Shown in pieces: positions 1 through 8,612 of a DNA stretch of 64,000 bases. Origin of the DNA: CADCTM01 sp049671305 (GTDB lineage: Bacteria > Cyanobacteriota > Cyanobacteriia > Cyanobacteriales > Coleofasciculaceae); the NCBI GenBank assembly GCA_049671305.1, contig JBATUR010000005.1, positions 124,001-188,000 on the forward strand, in the 5' to 3' direction. Positions within the stretch are counted from its first letter, which is position 1. Every line of letters begins with the position of its first letter. Both the position numbers and the translations under genes were made by a program. Under the pieces are notes generated by a model. It was not told where the DNA came from, ran no database searches, and saw nothing but the letters and a program-made list of their open reading frames with translations.

Positions 1-235
1 TGACCGTAGTACCAGCAGGGACATTGCTTGGCAAGGCAAAAGTTTTGATCGGCGTCGTAGTTTGATTTGGTTTTGAGCCTTGAGGCGTTTGTGCTGGGCT
101 TGAATTACCATCACCCTGAGTTGTACCACCGATATTCAAGCCACTACGAGTAAACCACCAAAAACCCCCACCCAATAAAGCGGCAGTAATAATCAGCGCC
201 AAAATTAAAACAGCCGATTCATTTTTTTGAGACAT
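1..235 (-). CDS. membrane-anchored PstS-like substrate-binding protein (N-terminal part, cut by window edge)
   Basis: Only the first 78 codons are inside the window; the gene continues past position 1. The start MSQKNESAVLILALI leads into one hydrophobic segment (about residues 8-27) ending GGGFWWF, then a Gln/Thr/Pro-rich linker and LPSNVPAGTTV. The anchor closely matches that of the LivJ-type protein at 3656-5056. The end of the linker matches VPNVPSGKF in the PstS-like protein just upstream, so a third anchored PstS-type binding protein is inferred. It lies 38 bp downstream of that gene on the same strand, probably in the same operon. No lipobox is visible, so it is likely tethered by an uncleaved signal anchor. 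Confidence 0.65.
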   Translation of the reverse strand, partial: MSQKNESAVLILALIITAALLGGGFWWFTRSGLNIGGTTQGDGNSSPAQTPQGSKPNQTTTPIKTFALPSNVPAGTTV

Positions 236-273
236 AGAAATTAAGTAGAGCCTAAATATTTTGCATCAACCTA

Positions 274-1383
274 TTAGCGCACGCCAATAAATCCTGTTTT
301 AGTAATTAGTTCCTGCCCTTCAGTTGTCAGCAACAATTGACTATAAGCTTCGCCGGCACGTTGCTCTTCCTTGCCATTTTGTTTGACAACGACTGTTAAA
401 GGACGACTTAAGGGATATTTACCTGATGTAAATGCCTCTGGATTAATCTGGTTACGCTGTGGTTTTGTACAGTCCATCGGTATCATAGGTTCCTTATAAG
501 GCGTAACCAAGGCATTAGCTTGTAAACCAAGTGGCAATGCCTTAACATCGCAGCGCTTTACTATATCAGTTACCGAGCCGTAGTAAATGCCGCCTGTATT
601 AGATTCCACTTGTCGCAGTGCCTCCCGCGTCGAAGAAATAAACTGGATATTAGCTCCAAAATTTTCTCCACGTAAGACGCTTTCCATAAAAAAGTTAATT
701 GTGCTGCCATCTCCTTTACGCCCAGAGTAGACGGTGATTAAAAGATCAGGTCCCCCAACTTCTTTCCAATTCATGACCTTGCCCAGATAAATATCTTTAA
801 GCTGAGTAATAGTCAAACCAGGAATGTTCAGCGTAGGATGAACAGCTACGGCAATTCCATCGAAGGCTACGGGTATCTCTTTAAAAGTAAAACCGCGTTG
901 AGTTGCTTGATCATATTCTTCTTTGGTAACCCGACGCGAAGATTGAGCAAAAGCCAGTTCGTCGTTTAACAACATATTGATCAAAGTTCGAGAATTCGGT
1001 CTACCATCACTGGGCTGAGTATAACGTAGTTGAAACGGCGTCCAAGCTGCTTGTAGCATCGGTTGTACGTCGGTACGAATTGGTTCCCAAGCTGGAGTAC
1101 CGCTATAACTAAACTTTCCTGATGGTACATTTGGGACTTTGGCAAAAGTTGCGACAGGAGGTGGCAGCGTAACTGGCGCGGCGCTTGTACTAGGTTGAGC
1201 TTGGTTGGGAGCAACATTTAAACCAGCTTTAGGTGTACTGGGGCGGTTAGGCTCCATTTCTGATACACGATTGAAATCAACATTACGGAAAAATAACCAT
1301 CCAGCACCTAAGATCCAAGTAATAACGAATAAAGCTGATATACTAACAACTATCGTTTCGCTTGTTTCGTGTTTTAGAGACAT
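274..1383 (-). CDS. membrane-anchored PstS-like periplasmic substrate-binding protein
   Basis: A 369-residue protein with an N-terminal membrane anchor (about residues 10-32), a Pro/Ala-rich linker to about residue 90, then a PstS-family type 2 periplasmic binding fold. Family-like segments are LTITQLKDIYLGKVMNW and YSGRKGDGSTINFF, typical of phosphate-type binding proteins where oxyanion ligands are bound by Ser/Arg/Asp loops. No PstABC permease genes are nearby. A Ser/Thr kinase lies upstream in the same direction, so a sensory role is as plausible as transport. Its ATG overlaps the stop of a LivJ-like gene remnant as TAATG, showing past translational coupling with that gene. The ligand is unknown. 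Confidence 0.8.
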   Translation of the reverse strand: MSLKHETSETIVVSISALFVITWILGAGWLFFRNVDFNRVSEMEPNRPSTPKAGLNVAPNQAQPSTSAAPVTLPPPVATFAKVPNVPSGKFSYSGTPAWEPIRTDVQPMLQAAWTPFQLRYTQPSDGRPNSRTLINMLLNDELAFAQSSRRVTKEEYDQATQRGFTFKEIPVAFDGIAVAVHPTLNIPGLTITQLKDIYLGKVMNWKEVGGPDLLITVYSGRKGDGSTINFFMESVLRGENFGANIQFISSTREALRQVESNTGGIYYGSVTDIVKRCDVKALPLGLQANALVTPYKEPMIPMDCTKPQRNQINPEAFTSGKYPLSRPLTVVVKQNGKEEQRAGEAYSQLLLTTEGQELITKTGFIGVR

Positions 1384-1640
1384 TAGTTTTTTGTTTCAGT
1401 GAGTGGCACAAATTCAAATCCAAAACTTGTGCGGTTTCCTGGTTGGATTCTAACTAATTGAACTGGTCGATTGCGATGCCTGCGGCGGGCGGAGCCATCG
1501 CCTGACGGTAAAAACTTAATATTTCCATCAGCACCATTTGCTGAAAAATCCGGTGCTACTAAGGTTTGTGAAATCTTGGTACAGATAAAATTATATTCAA
1601 TTGAAGCAACTTTAAAATTTTGTCAACTCGCCATCTATTG
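1383..1640 (-). pseudogene. remnant of the 3' end of a LivJ-type binding-protein gene
   Basis: Reading the minus strand gives a C-terminus ending TSFGFEFVPLTETKN then TAA. This is almost the same as the C-terminus of the intact gene at 3656-5056 (TSFGFEFVPLPK). The last 70 bp are nearly identical, and similarity fades upstream with at least one single-base deletion near 1577. No start or N-terminal half exists. A 21-bp insertion (about 1469-1489) adds seven codons relative to the intact paralogue. The stop overlaps the next ATG (TAATG at 1381-1385), so this marks where the original LivJ gene joined the PstS-like gene. Confidence 0.7.
1469..1489. repeat. 21-bp GC-rich insertion splitting a HIP1 octamer
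   Basis: The intact paralogue at about 3735-3745 reads GATTGCGATCGCCTGACGG. Here the same sequence is broken between GCGAT and CGC by 21 extra bases of the type GCCTGCGGCGGGCGGAGCCAT. It looks like one of the very small dispersed repeats known in heterocystous and related cyanobacteria. The paralogue acts as an empty-site comparison. Confidence 0.6.
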
Positions 1641-1796
1641 CCCTGTGCCAATTCACATTACTGTCCCCAAATTGATTTAATTCTTAAGTAAATGTAGTAA
1701 TCTTCATCCTCTGGCTATTCGGTTTTACTTTTGCCAAAAATCTGTTAATGATACATTAGATAAAATTAAATTTATTTATACCTTGACAGAAAAGCC

Positions 1797-2384
1797 ATGA
1801 TGCAATTTTTAACCCCAGTCAGAAATTTGGAGACAGCTAAAAAAATTGATGAAATTTTAAGCTGGGCAGTTCGTTGTCAATGGAAACCAAGAGGTTTCCC
1901 AGAAATAGTCCTTTTTAAACTAACAGGATGGATTGCTGTACCTTTAATACCTGAAACTTTTAACGATTTATCTGTGCTGAATCATATCACGGAGGCTTTG
2001 CAAGCATATGGGTATAAGCAGTTGTACGCTACTCAACTTTTCACGGCATATTATGATGACAGCTACCTAGTTCCTGTCACCTTGGAAGGGTTAAATGAGT
2101 TTCGTATGCGAGTAGCTTCTTTATCTGCTGCTCTATTTATTGGAGAACCAGAGCCTAATTGGGTAATAATTTCTATAGATGCTGATTACTACTTTGTCGC
2201 AGGCTCAGCAGATTTTATCAGTCAAATTTTACCTTGGAGCATCGAAGAAGCCTTCTCTCGCTTCCAAAACTTTGTGCTACATGAGCAGATATGCATAGAG
2301 GCGACACAATATCTGCAACGTGTCCACGATCAGCTCAAGAATAATTATCCAAAAGCTGAATGTGGTGATGAATTTCGCCTATAG
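1797..2384 (+). CDS. hypothetical protein (195 aa)
   Basis: Not recognised. A soluble, acidic, aromatic-rich protein of 195 residues without signal peptide or membrane segment. It is the only plus-strand gene in the first 7.8 kb and lies between the two duplicated LivJ 3' ends, so it belongs to an inserted or rearranged segment. An upstream AT-rich stretch (1730-1796) could hold its promoter. The gene ends 13 bp before the convergent stop at 2398. It may be a standalone orphan typical of large cyanobacterial genomes; no function can be assigned. Confidence 0.6.
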   Translation: MMQFLTPVRNLETAKKIDEILSWAVRCQWKPRGFPEIVLFKLTGWIAVPLIPETFNDLSVLNHITEALQAYGYKQLYATQLFTAYYDDSYLVPVTLEGLNEFRMRVASLSAALFIGEPEPNWVIISIDADYYFVAGSADFISQILPWSIEEAFSRFQNFVLHEQICIEATQYLQRVHDQLKNNYPKAECGDEFRL

Positions 2385-2397
2385 TATTGGTAAAATT

Positions 2398-2805
2398 TTA
2401 ACTCCTAGTTCTTTGAAGGTTTTCGTTTATATAATTTGGACAACGGTTAGGAGTACTACAAATTATCCTCATTTGATTTAGCAGTTCCTTCCTATCTGCA
2501 CATTGAGTTGGAAGCTTTCCACAAGCTTCGGACATTTCTTCTGAGAAAGCATTCAATTTTTCTCTATCTGAAGTAGACAGCTCTATATTTTGAACAGCAT
2601 TAGGAGTATTCTCCTCACGATTTTGTTTGCAAAAAATGGTCAAATCTACAATTGAACCGTTGGCATTTCTCATATAGCAAATAGGAGTATCTATTGTTTG
2701 CTGACTCAAAACCATTCTAGGAAACATTGCTAAAAATGAAGGTACAAAAAGTAACATAGTTGCTCTTAAAGTTTTCAACATTATTTGAATATTTTTTTGA
2801 TTCAT
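2398..2805 (-). CDS. hypothetical secreted Cys-containing protein
   Basis: About 135 residues from the ATG at 2805; an ATG 21 bp further upstream is less convincing, and one at 2781 is also possible. The N-terminus has a hydrophobic core (LLFVPSFLAMF) ending in a signal-peptidase-like site near MVLSQQ. The mature part carries six cysteines (for example CYMRN, CKQN, CGKLPTQC, CSTPNRC), suggesting disulfides in the periplasm. Not recognised as a known family. It is followed upstream on the same strand by another secreted orphan (2872-3486), and the two may form a small operon. Confidence 0.5.
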   Translation of the reverse strand: MNQKNIQIMLKTLRATMLLFVPSFLAMFPRMVLSQQTIDTPICYMRNANGSIVDLTIFCKQNREENTPNAVQNIELSTSDREKLNAFSEEMSEACGKLPTQCADRKELLNQMRIICSTPNRCPNYINENLQRTRS

Positions 2806-2871
2806 AAATACTTGCCTTATTATCAAGAATCTGTTTTGTTCGTAAATTGAAGAAATATTTGTACTCTATTT

Positions 2872-3486
2872 CTAGTAGCAATCGGAAACTCTCTTTAGTA
2901 GATTTTCCGAGAAAGCTAAACACTGTTTTGGTGGTAAATACCTAACTTTGTAAGGTGCACCAGTAGGACGCTGAATTTCTAATGTAGGGGCTAAATAGGG
3001 ACGAGAATTTGAGAATGGTCTAGCTACTACAACTGTGCCGTCCGGTAGTGTCGTTGTATAGATAGCTCCTCTATTGCTGGGTGTTGGTATTACGTCAGTA
3101 TTAAATCGAAGAGCGAAGTAATTGTTAAAGTCTATGTACATTAATGATACAGGTATTCCAGCATTCTTCCAATAGTTTCTATTTCCAACAGGACCACCAG
3201 AAGTTGTGAGCAAATACTCATTGATAGCAAGACTTACCAACGCACTATTTAGTACCGTTGCACCTATTGAAGAAGGCTTGGTAGAGGTGGAATATTGCTT
3301 GAGGCTGAAAACTCTATCTTTAGTATTGATGAGTGAGAGAGGTTGATATGTTTCAGATGATATTTCTCTTCCTTTTGCTATGGGAGGTAAAATGATTCCT
3401 AGCTGACTTAATACAAGTAATCCTACCGTGATTGATTTGCCTGAAAGTAACTTGAAGTTTTGTTGAAACGAACTTAAAGTTTTCAT
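2872..3486 (-). CDS. hypothetical secreted protein (204 aa)
   Basis: A 204-residue protein with an N-terminal signal peptide (hydrophobic stretch ITVGLLVLSQLGIILPPIAKG, residues about 19-39). The mature part is Ser/Thr/Pro-rich with TLPDGTVVVARPFSNSRPYLAP near residues 146-167 and two late cysteines (QCLAF, DCY). No catalytic motif or known family is recognised. It is one of three orphan genes in the segment between duplicated LivJ tails. Export to periplasm or surface is inferred from the signal only. Confidence 0.5.
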   Translation of the reverse strand: MKTLSSFQQNFKLLSGKSITVGLLVLSQLGIILPPIAKGREISSETYQPLSLINTKDRVFSLKQYSTSTKPSSIGATVLNSALVSLAINEYLLTTSGGPVGNRNYWKNAGIPVSLMYIDFNNYFALRFNTDVIPTPSNRGAIYTTTLPDGTVVVARPFSNSRPYLAPTLEIQRPTGAPYKVRYLPPKQCLAFSENLLKRVSDCY

Positions 3487-3655
3487 CTAGGTTTTTGTAC
3501 TTTTACTTTTTTCACAGTAAACAGGATATTACAAAACTTAATATACTTTTGAAAATCTAAAAATAAGAATCTCTGATGATAAGTATAGAGATATAGCTAA
3601 AGCGGAAAAGCTTTATACTCAAATCTATTAAATGGCGAATCCAACTCTAAAAAAT

Positions 3656-5056
3656 TTATTTGGGCAAAGGCACAAATTCAAATCCAAAACTTGTGCGGTT
3701 TCCTGGTTGGATTCTAACTAATTGCACCGGTCGATTGCGATCGCCTGACGGTAAAAACTTAATATCTCCAGCGGCACCATTTGCCCTAAAATCCGGTGCT
3801 GCTAAAGCTTGCTGAATTCCTGCACGGCTAGGGTTGCGTTCAATTCCAGCAATTAAGGCTTCCGTTGCATCATAAGCCATTGCCGTACGCCAATTGACAT
3901 CACCGCCCCAAAGTTTGCTTGCTGCGGCAGGAAAGGTGGCTTGTGGGTCAGCTAAAATATGCCAAGGTATCGCTAGCACCATGCCAACTGCCGCAGGACC
4001 TCCAATTTGCAGGGTTTGGGGAGTGTAGGCATCGTCTCCGGCTAATAGTGGTAGGCGATTGCGGTTAACTGCAACTACCTGCAAAGCTTTATCAAGAGTA
4101 GCGGAATTGGGCGCCAACATCAAAACTTCAGCCCCTTGCTTGATGGCTTGTTCAACACTATCACCAGCGCCAAAACTACTACTACCCAAATCATATTCAC
4201 CAACAACTTGTCCACCATCACCAAACAGCGCCGTGGTAAATTCTCCTTTGAGTGATTTACTGTAATTACTTTCAGAATTAAAAAATACTGCCGCTTTCTT
4301 TTTCTTAAGATTATTAAGCTGATAACGAGATAAAGCATTTCCCGCAAAGCGATCACTCGGCACCGTCCGAAAGATATAATTACCAAACCCAGACAACTGC
4401 ACAGATGTGCTTATAGGTGAAATTGCCACTAATTGTCCTGACTGATAAACTTTTCCCGCCGCCAAAGTAACATCGCTGGCAAAATGACCAACAACGCCTA
4501 AAATATCGGGATTTTTTACCAAAGCACTGGCAACTTGTTCGGCAACAGCAGGTTTGTTATCATCATCAGCAATTAATACTTTTAAAGGAACGCCTTTAAT
4601 GCCACCTTTTTGATTAATTTCCTCTTGCGCTTGTGCCACACCTCGTAAGATTTCTTGCGCTGAATTAATATCAGAACTTAGCGGCACTGCCACGGCAATG
4701 GCATAATTTTTTTGATTACCAATACGTGCATTATTTAGATAAATTAAATTTTCTGGTTGATTACGATTGGTTTGACGTGCTTGTTCTAGCTGTTTTACGG
4801 CTTCGCTGTAGTTACTTTTTGTGATTGCTGCTGCGGCGGTTTTTTGTTGTGGTGTGGCATCTGAAATTAACACTTTCTCGCCAGCACTAAGGCGATTTTC
4901 AATAGGTTGATTAGAGGAAATTGCTGAATCATTTGTTGCTTGCGTTTCTGCTACCTTGCCGCCGAAATTTTTAAACCACCAAAACCCACCACCCAATAAA
5001 GCAACGGTGACTAATAATGAAAGTATAAGAACAGTTGTTTCGTTTTTTTGGGACAT
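3656..5056 (-). CDS. membrane-anchored LivJ-type (Peripla_BP_6) substrate-binding protein
   Basis: A 466-residue protein. An uncleaved anchor (residues 8-28, LSLLVTVALLGGGFWWF) is followed by a helical segment with a TPR-like helix (AAITKSNYSEAVKQLEQARQ) and a branched-chain amino acid/amide type 1 binding fold. Typical motifs are GGIKGVPLKVLIADDD, VVGHFASDVTLAAGKVY, ISPISTS and DATEALI. No LivHMGF permease or ATPase genes are present. The gene follows a Ser/Thr kinase by only 28 bp, so the two are probably co-transcribed and the binding protein may feed ligand state to kinase signalling. Its 3' end is duplicated at 1383-1640. Confidence 0.85.
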   Translation of the reverse strand: MSQKNETTVLILSLLVTVALLGGGFWWFKNFGGKVAETQATNDSAISSNQPIENRLSAGEKVLISDATPQQKTAAAAITKSNYSEAVKQLEQARQTNRNQPENLIYLNNARIGNQKNYAIAVAVPLSSDINSAQEILRGVAQAQEEINQKGGIKGVPLKVLIADDDNKPAVAEQVASALVKNPDILGVVGHFASDVTLAAGKVYQSGQLVAISPISTSVQLSGFGNYIFRTVPSDRFAGNALSRYQLNNLKKKKAAVFFNSESNYSKSLKGEFTTALFGDGGQVVGEYDLGSSSFGAGDSVEQAIKQGAEVLMLAPNSATLDKALQVVAVNRNRLPLLAGDDAYTPQTLQIGGPAAVGMVLAIPWHILADPQATFPAAASKLWGGDVNWRTAMAYDATEALIAGIERNPSRAGIQQALAAPDFRANGAAGDIKFLPSGDRNRPVQLVRIQPGNRTSFGFEFVPLPK

Positions 5057-5084
5057 GATCGGTTCAAAATAGTAGGCAACCAGA

Positions 5085-6485
5085 CTAAGTGAGGAAGCGT
5101 GATAATAGCAGATAAACTAAGCGAAAAATTGCTGTAACTGCGACTCCTGCTAAACCTGCCAAAACAGCAATAGCGATCGCTAATTCTAAAGAAAAACCAC
5201 CTCGTAAGAAGAATACAACGACTGCTGCCGTGATTACAGCCAGAATAAGTAAATCTTTGCCTTCAATAATGCGGCGGTATTGAGCAAAAATTAGCCCCCC
5301 GACAATCATTCCTAATAATCCTATGCTAATTCCTGTTACTCCCAAGAATTTGCTTAGGGCGATGAATAATAACCCCCCTTCAAATCCTGTAAACGCACCG
5401 CCGCCTAAGATTTCTAGCAACGAAAAAGCTGGTTTTCTAGTTAGAGGTTGGGGGTTTGAGATAACTTGCGGCGGTGTGATTGGTTGCGGTGTGATTGGTT
5501 GCGGTGTGATTGGTTGCGGTGTCACAACTGGCGGTGGCGCTAATGCCTCCAAAACCTCCTGTGCCGACTGAAAGCGTTGATTTGGTACCGACAACAGCAT
5601 TCGGTCTAAAATGTCGCCTAAATGGTCGCTAACTTGTGTCTGAGGACGCCAATTCCAGGCATTATTATAGCCATCGTACAAATCTTGGGGATGAGTGCCA
5701 GTTAATAAGTGTATGCAGGTGGCAGCCAAAGCATACAAATCACTAGATGGATAAACTTCAGCACCAGCCATTTGCTCAGGCGGGGCATATCCTGGAGTAA
5801 AGATGCCTGTAGAGCGATTAGAAGCACCACCAGCGGCTTGATTTACCTTTTGTTTAACAGCACCAAAATCTAGGAGAAACAAGCGTCCTTTGCTATCGCG
5901 CATGATGTTAGATGGCTTCAGATCTCGATGAATTGAGCCATTTTCATGAACAAATTTCAGTACATTAAGAATTTCTTGTAAAACCATCAAGACTTCTGCT
6001 TCAGAAAACTTACCTTTTGTTCTCAATTCTGCTTCTAAGTCTTGCCCATCAATAAATTCTTGTACCAGGTAAAAAAATTGGTCTTCCTTACCCGCTTGTC
6101 TACTCGGTGTCGCCAAAGGAAAGAAGGCAAATAAATCAGGAATTTGTGGATGTGTGCTGCCTAATTGCTCTAAAGTTGCCGCTTCTCGTTCAAATAAATC
6201 TTGGGCGATTTTTAGCTGTGGCGGGTTTAAGTCGCCCGTCGGTTGAAATTGTTTGACAACACAAGAGCGCATTGCCGGCGTAAAGCGATCGCGTGCCAAA
6301 AATGCTGCCCCAAAGCCACCCTGACCCAGTAACCTCGAAGGTATATAACGACCCGCTAAAATTAAGGGCATACCACAGGCTGTACAAAATTTTTGTTGTG
6401 CCGTATTGAGGGTATTTCTGTCATCAAGATCGGCAAAATGGTTAAGTGGACGCGGGCAGCCAGGACGGGTGCAGTAAATTTCCAT
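5085..6485 (-). CDS. Cys4-prefix serine/threonine protein kinase with membrane C-terminus
   Basis: A 466-residue Hanks-type kinase. Residues 1-40 form a Cys4 zinc-ribbon-like prefix (C5, C10, C34, C37) common in cyanobacterial kinases. The kinase domain (about 45-310) has the glycine loop LLGQGGFGAAF, catalytic lysine VVKQ (K78), HRDLKPSN (186-193), DFG (206-208) and APPEQ (234-238), so it should be active. A proline linker with three PITPQ repeats leads to three or four C-terminal hydrophobic segments (about 350-466), placing the kinase on the cytoplasmic face. It is the first gene of a minus-strand operon with anchored binding proteins. Substrates are unknown. Confidence 0.92.
   Translation of the reverse strand: MEIYCTRPGCPRPLNHFADLDDRNTLNTAQQKFCTACGMPLILAGRYIPSRLLGQGGFGAAFLARDRFTPAMRSCVVKQFQPTGDLNPPQLKIAQDLFEREAATLEQLGSTHPQIPDLFAFFPLATPSRQAGKEDQFFYLVQEFIDGQDLEAELRTKGKFSEAEVLMVLQEILNVLKFVHENGSIHRDLKPSNIMRDSKGRLFLLDFGAVKQKVNQAAGGASNRSTGIFTPGYAPPEQMAGAEVYPSSDLYALAATCIHLLTGTHPQDLYDGYNNAWNWRPQTQVSDHLGDILDRMLLSVPNQRFQSAQEVLEALAPPPVVTPQPITPQPITPQPITPPQVISNPQPLTRKPAFSLLEILGGGAFTGFEGGLLFIALSKFLGVTGISIGLLGMIVGGLIFAQYRRIIEGKDLLILAVITAAVVVFFLRGGFSLELAIAIAVLAGLAGVAVTAIFRLVYLLLSRFLT
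5476..5520. repeat. three 15-bp tandem repeats encoding PITPQ
   Basis: The unit GTGATTGGTTGCGGT occurs three times in perfect tandem inside the kinase gene and encodes a Pro-rich linker between the kinase and membrane parts. Copy number is likely to vary between strains. Confidence 0.9.
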
Positions 6486-6633
6486 GTTTAAACTTCGGGA
6501 CTAAGATGTAGTAGGCTCCCTACAAGTATTGAAGGCAATATACAAGCAAGTGACTAATTTGTGTTGTTTCTCTCCTCACTTTAGCCTTGAAATTCCTTGC
6601 TGAAGGCTCAGTTTAGCCCCTGAGTAACTATTG

Positions 6634-7623
6634 CTAAGTTCCTGCTGCCTTTAGAGTTTCCGCAGCCAAGGCTAGCTCGTCCATCTCGGTGCTTTGCCAG
6701 CCGTTCGAGGCAAATTCTGGTAAAATTTCGCGACTGAAGGCTTCAGCGGCTTTCGAGCGATAACGGTGAGGGTTAACGATTAAAGACAACATCCGTTTAA
6801 CAACCACCTCTTCAATTGGTGCACGGTGCAGAACGCCCATTTGCAACTCTTTTTCAATCGCAGAAATGGAGACAAAAGAAGCTCCTAAACCAGACTGTAC
6901 AGCATTTTTAATCGCTTCAATGGAGTTGAGTTCCATTTCCACCTTGAGGCGGCGCGTATCAATGCCGCAACGGGAGAGGACTTGATCAATTACTTTGCGA
7001 ATTGTCGATTGTGAGTCTAGGGTAATAAACTGCAATTTATACAGATCATCTTTGTGAATTGTACTAAGTTTCGCTAACGGGTGAAAGACGGGTAAAATTA
7101 GTGCCAATTCATCTTCAGCATAAGGAATAATTTCTAAAGTTTCTTGTAAATCGGCGGGAACTTCTCCTCCAATAATTGCTAAATCAACTTGTCCATTAGA
7201 AACAGACCAAGCAGTACGGCGCGTGGAGTGGACGTGCAATTGTACCGCGACATCAGGATATTTTTGCCTAAATAAACCAATCATTCTGGGCAACAAATAA
7301 GTCCCGGTAGTTTGAGACGCCCCAACAATTAAAGTACCACCTTGGAGATTTTGTAAATCTTCAATAGCGCGACAAGTTTCTTGGCAAAGAGTTAGGATTT
7401 TTTCGCCATAGTTAAGTAGAAGATAACCTGCTTCTGTGAGTTGGGCACGACGCCCACCACGGTCAAATAAAGGTACATCCAATTGTCGCTCTAAGTTTTG
7501 CACTTGGAGACTAACAGCAGGTTGTGAAACGTATAAACTATCAGCAGCACGTTTAAAACTTCCCTCAGCAGCGATCGCTTTGAGAATGCGGAGTTGATCT
7601 AAAGTAAACGGAAGGTCAGACAT
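6634..7623 (-). CDS. rbcR: LysR-type regulator of carbon assimilation (RbcR/PacR type)
   Basis: A 329-residue LysR protein from the ATG at 7623; a TTG 27 bp upstream is less likely. The winged HTH is at residues 1-62 (FTLDQLRILKAIAAEGSFKR, SLYVSQPAVSLQVQNLE). The effector domain follows with GASQTTGTYLLPRMIG and the family motif GLGASFVS. The sequence fits the cyanobacterial/plastid RbcR (Ycf30) group, which controls CO2-fixation genes. Facing divergently towards an NnrU-like gene, thioredoxin and ndhF1-ndhD1 is the arrangement I recall for PacR in Anabaena. Regulation of the neighbouring ndh genes and autoregulation across the 180-bp divergent gap are inferred. Confidence 0.82.
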   Translation of the reverse strand: MSDLPFTLDQLRILKAIAAEGSFKRAADSLYVSQPAVSLQVQNLERQLDVPLFDRGGRRAQLTEAGYLLLNYGEKILTLCQETCRAIEDLQNLQGGTLIVGASQTTGTYLLPRMIGLFRQKYPDVAVQLHVHSTRRTAWSVSNGQVDLAIIGGEVPADLQETLEIIPYAEDELALILPVFHPLAKLSTIHKDDLYKLQFITLDSQSTIRKVIDQVLSRCGIDTRRLKVEMELNSIEAIKNAVQSGLGASFVSISAIEKELQMGVLHRAPIEEVVVKRMLSLIVNPHRYRSKAAEAFSREILPEFASNGWQSTEMDELALAAETLKAAGT

Positions 7624-7804
7624 AGGGCGCAACCTAAAGAAAAGGAGCAATTCATTTCAGGAAAGAAGGGCTTTGACAAAGCGCGACAGTTCCCTCTCTA
7701 GAATAATTTGTAAGCTTCTGCTGACATCGACAGTAGCATACCAAGGGAGCAAGCCGAGAGAATTCTTGTTAGCATAGAGTGTTTTGCAATTTACTTAGGT
7801 TTAT

Positions 7805-8521
7805 ATGGCGTTCTCAACTTGGCTTTCTTCTAGCCACTTGGTGATGTTTGGGTTATTGTTGGGCTTTGCTTTTGCCCATAGTGGTTTAGCGGCACTGCGC
7901 CCTTGGGGGGAACAACGCATTGGTCCGAGGCTGTATCGGGTTTTGTTTGCTTTGGTGAGTATTCCTTTTGCGACCATATTAATAATTTACTTTTTTAATC
8001 ATCGTTATGACGGCTTGCAACTCTGGCAGCTTCAGGGGATACCTGGACTTCAAAGCGTGGTTTGGGTACTTTCAGCGATTTCTTTTTTGTTTTTGTATCC
8101 TGCAACTTTTAATTTGTTAGAAATTGCTGCCATCCAAAAACCCCAAGTACATTTGTTTGAAAGTGGTATTATGCGGATTACCCGTCATCCTCAAATGGTA
8201 GGACAAGTAATTTGGTGCATCGCCCATACACTGTGGATTGGTACAACTTTTACTTTATTAACTTCCCTTGGCTTAGTTGCACATCATCTATTTGCCGTCT
8301 GGCATGGCGATAGAAGGCTGCTGGCGCGGTATGGCGAAGCATTTGAGGTGGCACGAGCGCGTACTTCAATTATCCCCTTCTGGGCGATTCTCCAAGGGCG
8401 ACAAAGCTTAAAATGGGAGGAATTCCTGCGTCCGGCTTATTTAGGTGTACTTGGTTTCATCGGACTATTGTGGTGGGCACACCCTTTTTTAATCCAAGCA
8501 ACCGGAAAAATATCCTGGTAA
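7805..8521 (+). CDS. NnrU-family membrane protein, candidate zeta-carotene isomerase (Z-ISO)
   Basis: A 238-residue integral membrane protein with six or seven hydrophobic segments. The NnrU signature is visible as histidines in membrane loops: FAHSGLAALRPWGE, ITRHPQMVGQ, IAHTLWIG and VAHHLFAVWHGDRRL. The family includes plant Z-ISO, a heme-dependent enzyme isomerising 9,15,9'-cis-zeta-carotene, and cyanobacterial homologues are linked to light-independent carotenoid synthesis. It lies between rbcR and a thioredoxin gene. The activity is a family-level inference; NnrU proteins linked to nitrogen oxide metabolism are the alternative. Confidence 0.75.
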   Translation: MAFSTWLSSSHLVMFGLLLGFAFAHSGLAALRPWGEQRIGPRLYRVLFALVSIPFATILIIYFFNHRYDGLQLWQLQGIPGLQSVVWVLSAISFLFLYPATFNLLEIAAIQKPQVHLFESGIMRITRHPQMVGQVIWCIAHTLWIGTTFTLLTSLGLVAHHLFAVWHGDRRLLARYGEAFEVARARTSIIPFWAILQGRQSLKWEEFLRPAYLGVLGFIGLLWWAHPFLIQATGKISW

Positions 8522-8612
8522 TACAGGTAATACAGGCTTTTTCGTTGCTCAGATGATCCCAAATGGATGTAGCATGATCCCAAACAATTGTAAAAACCTC
8601 TATATTCAATCA

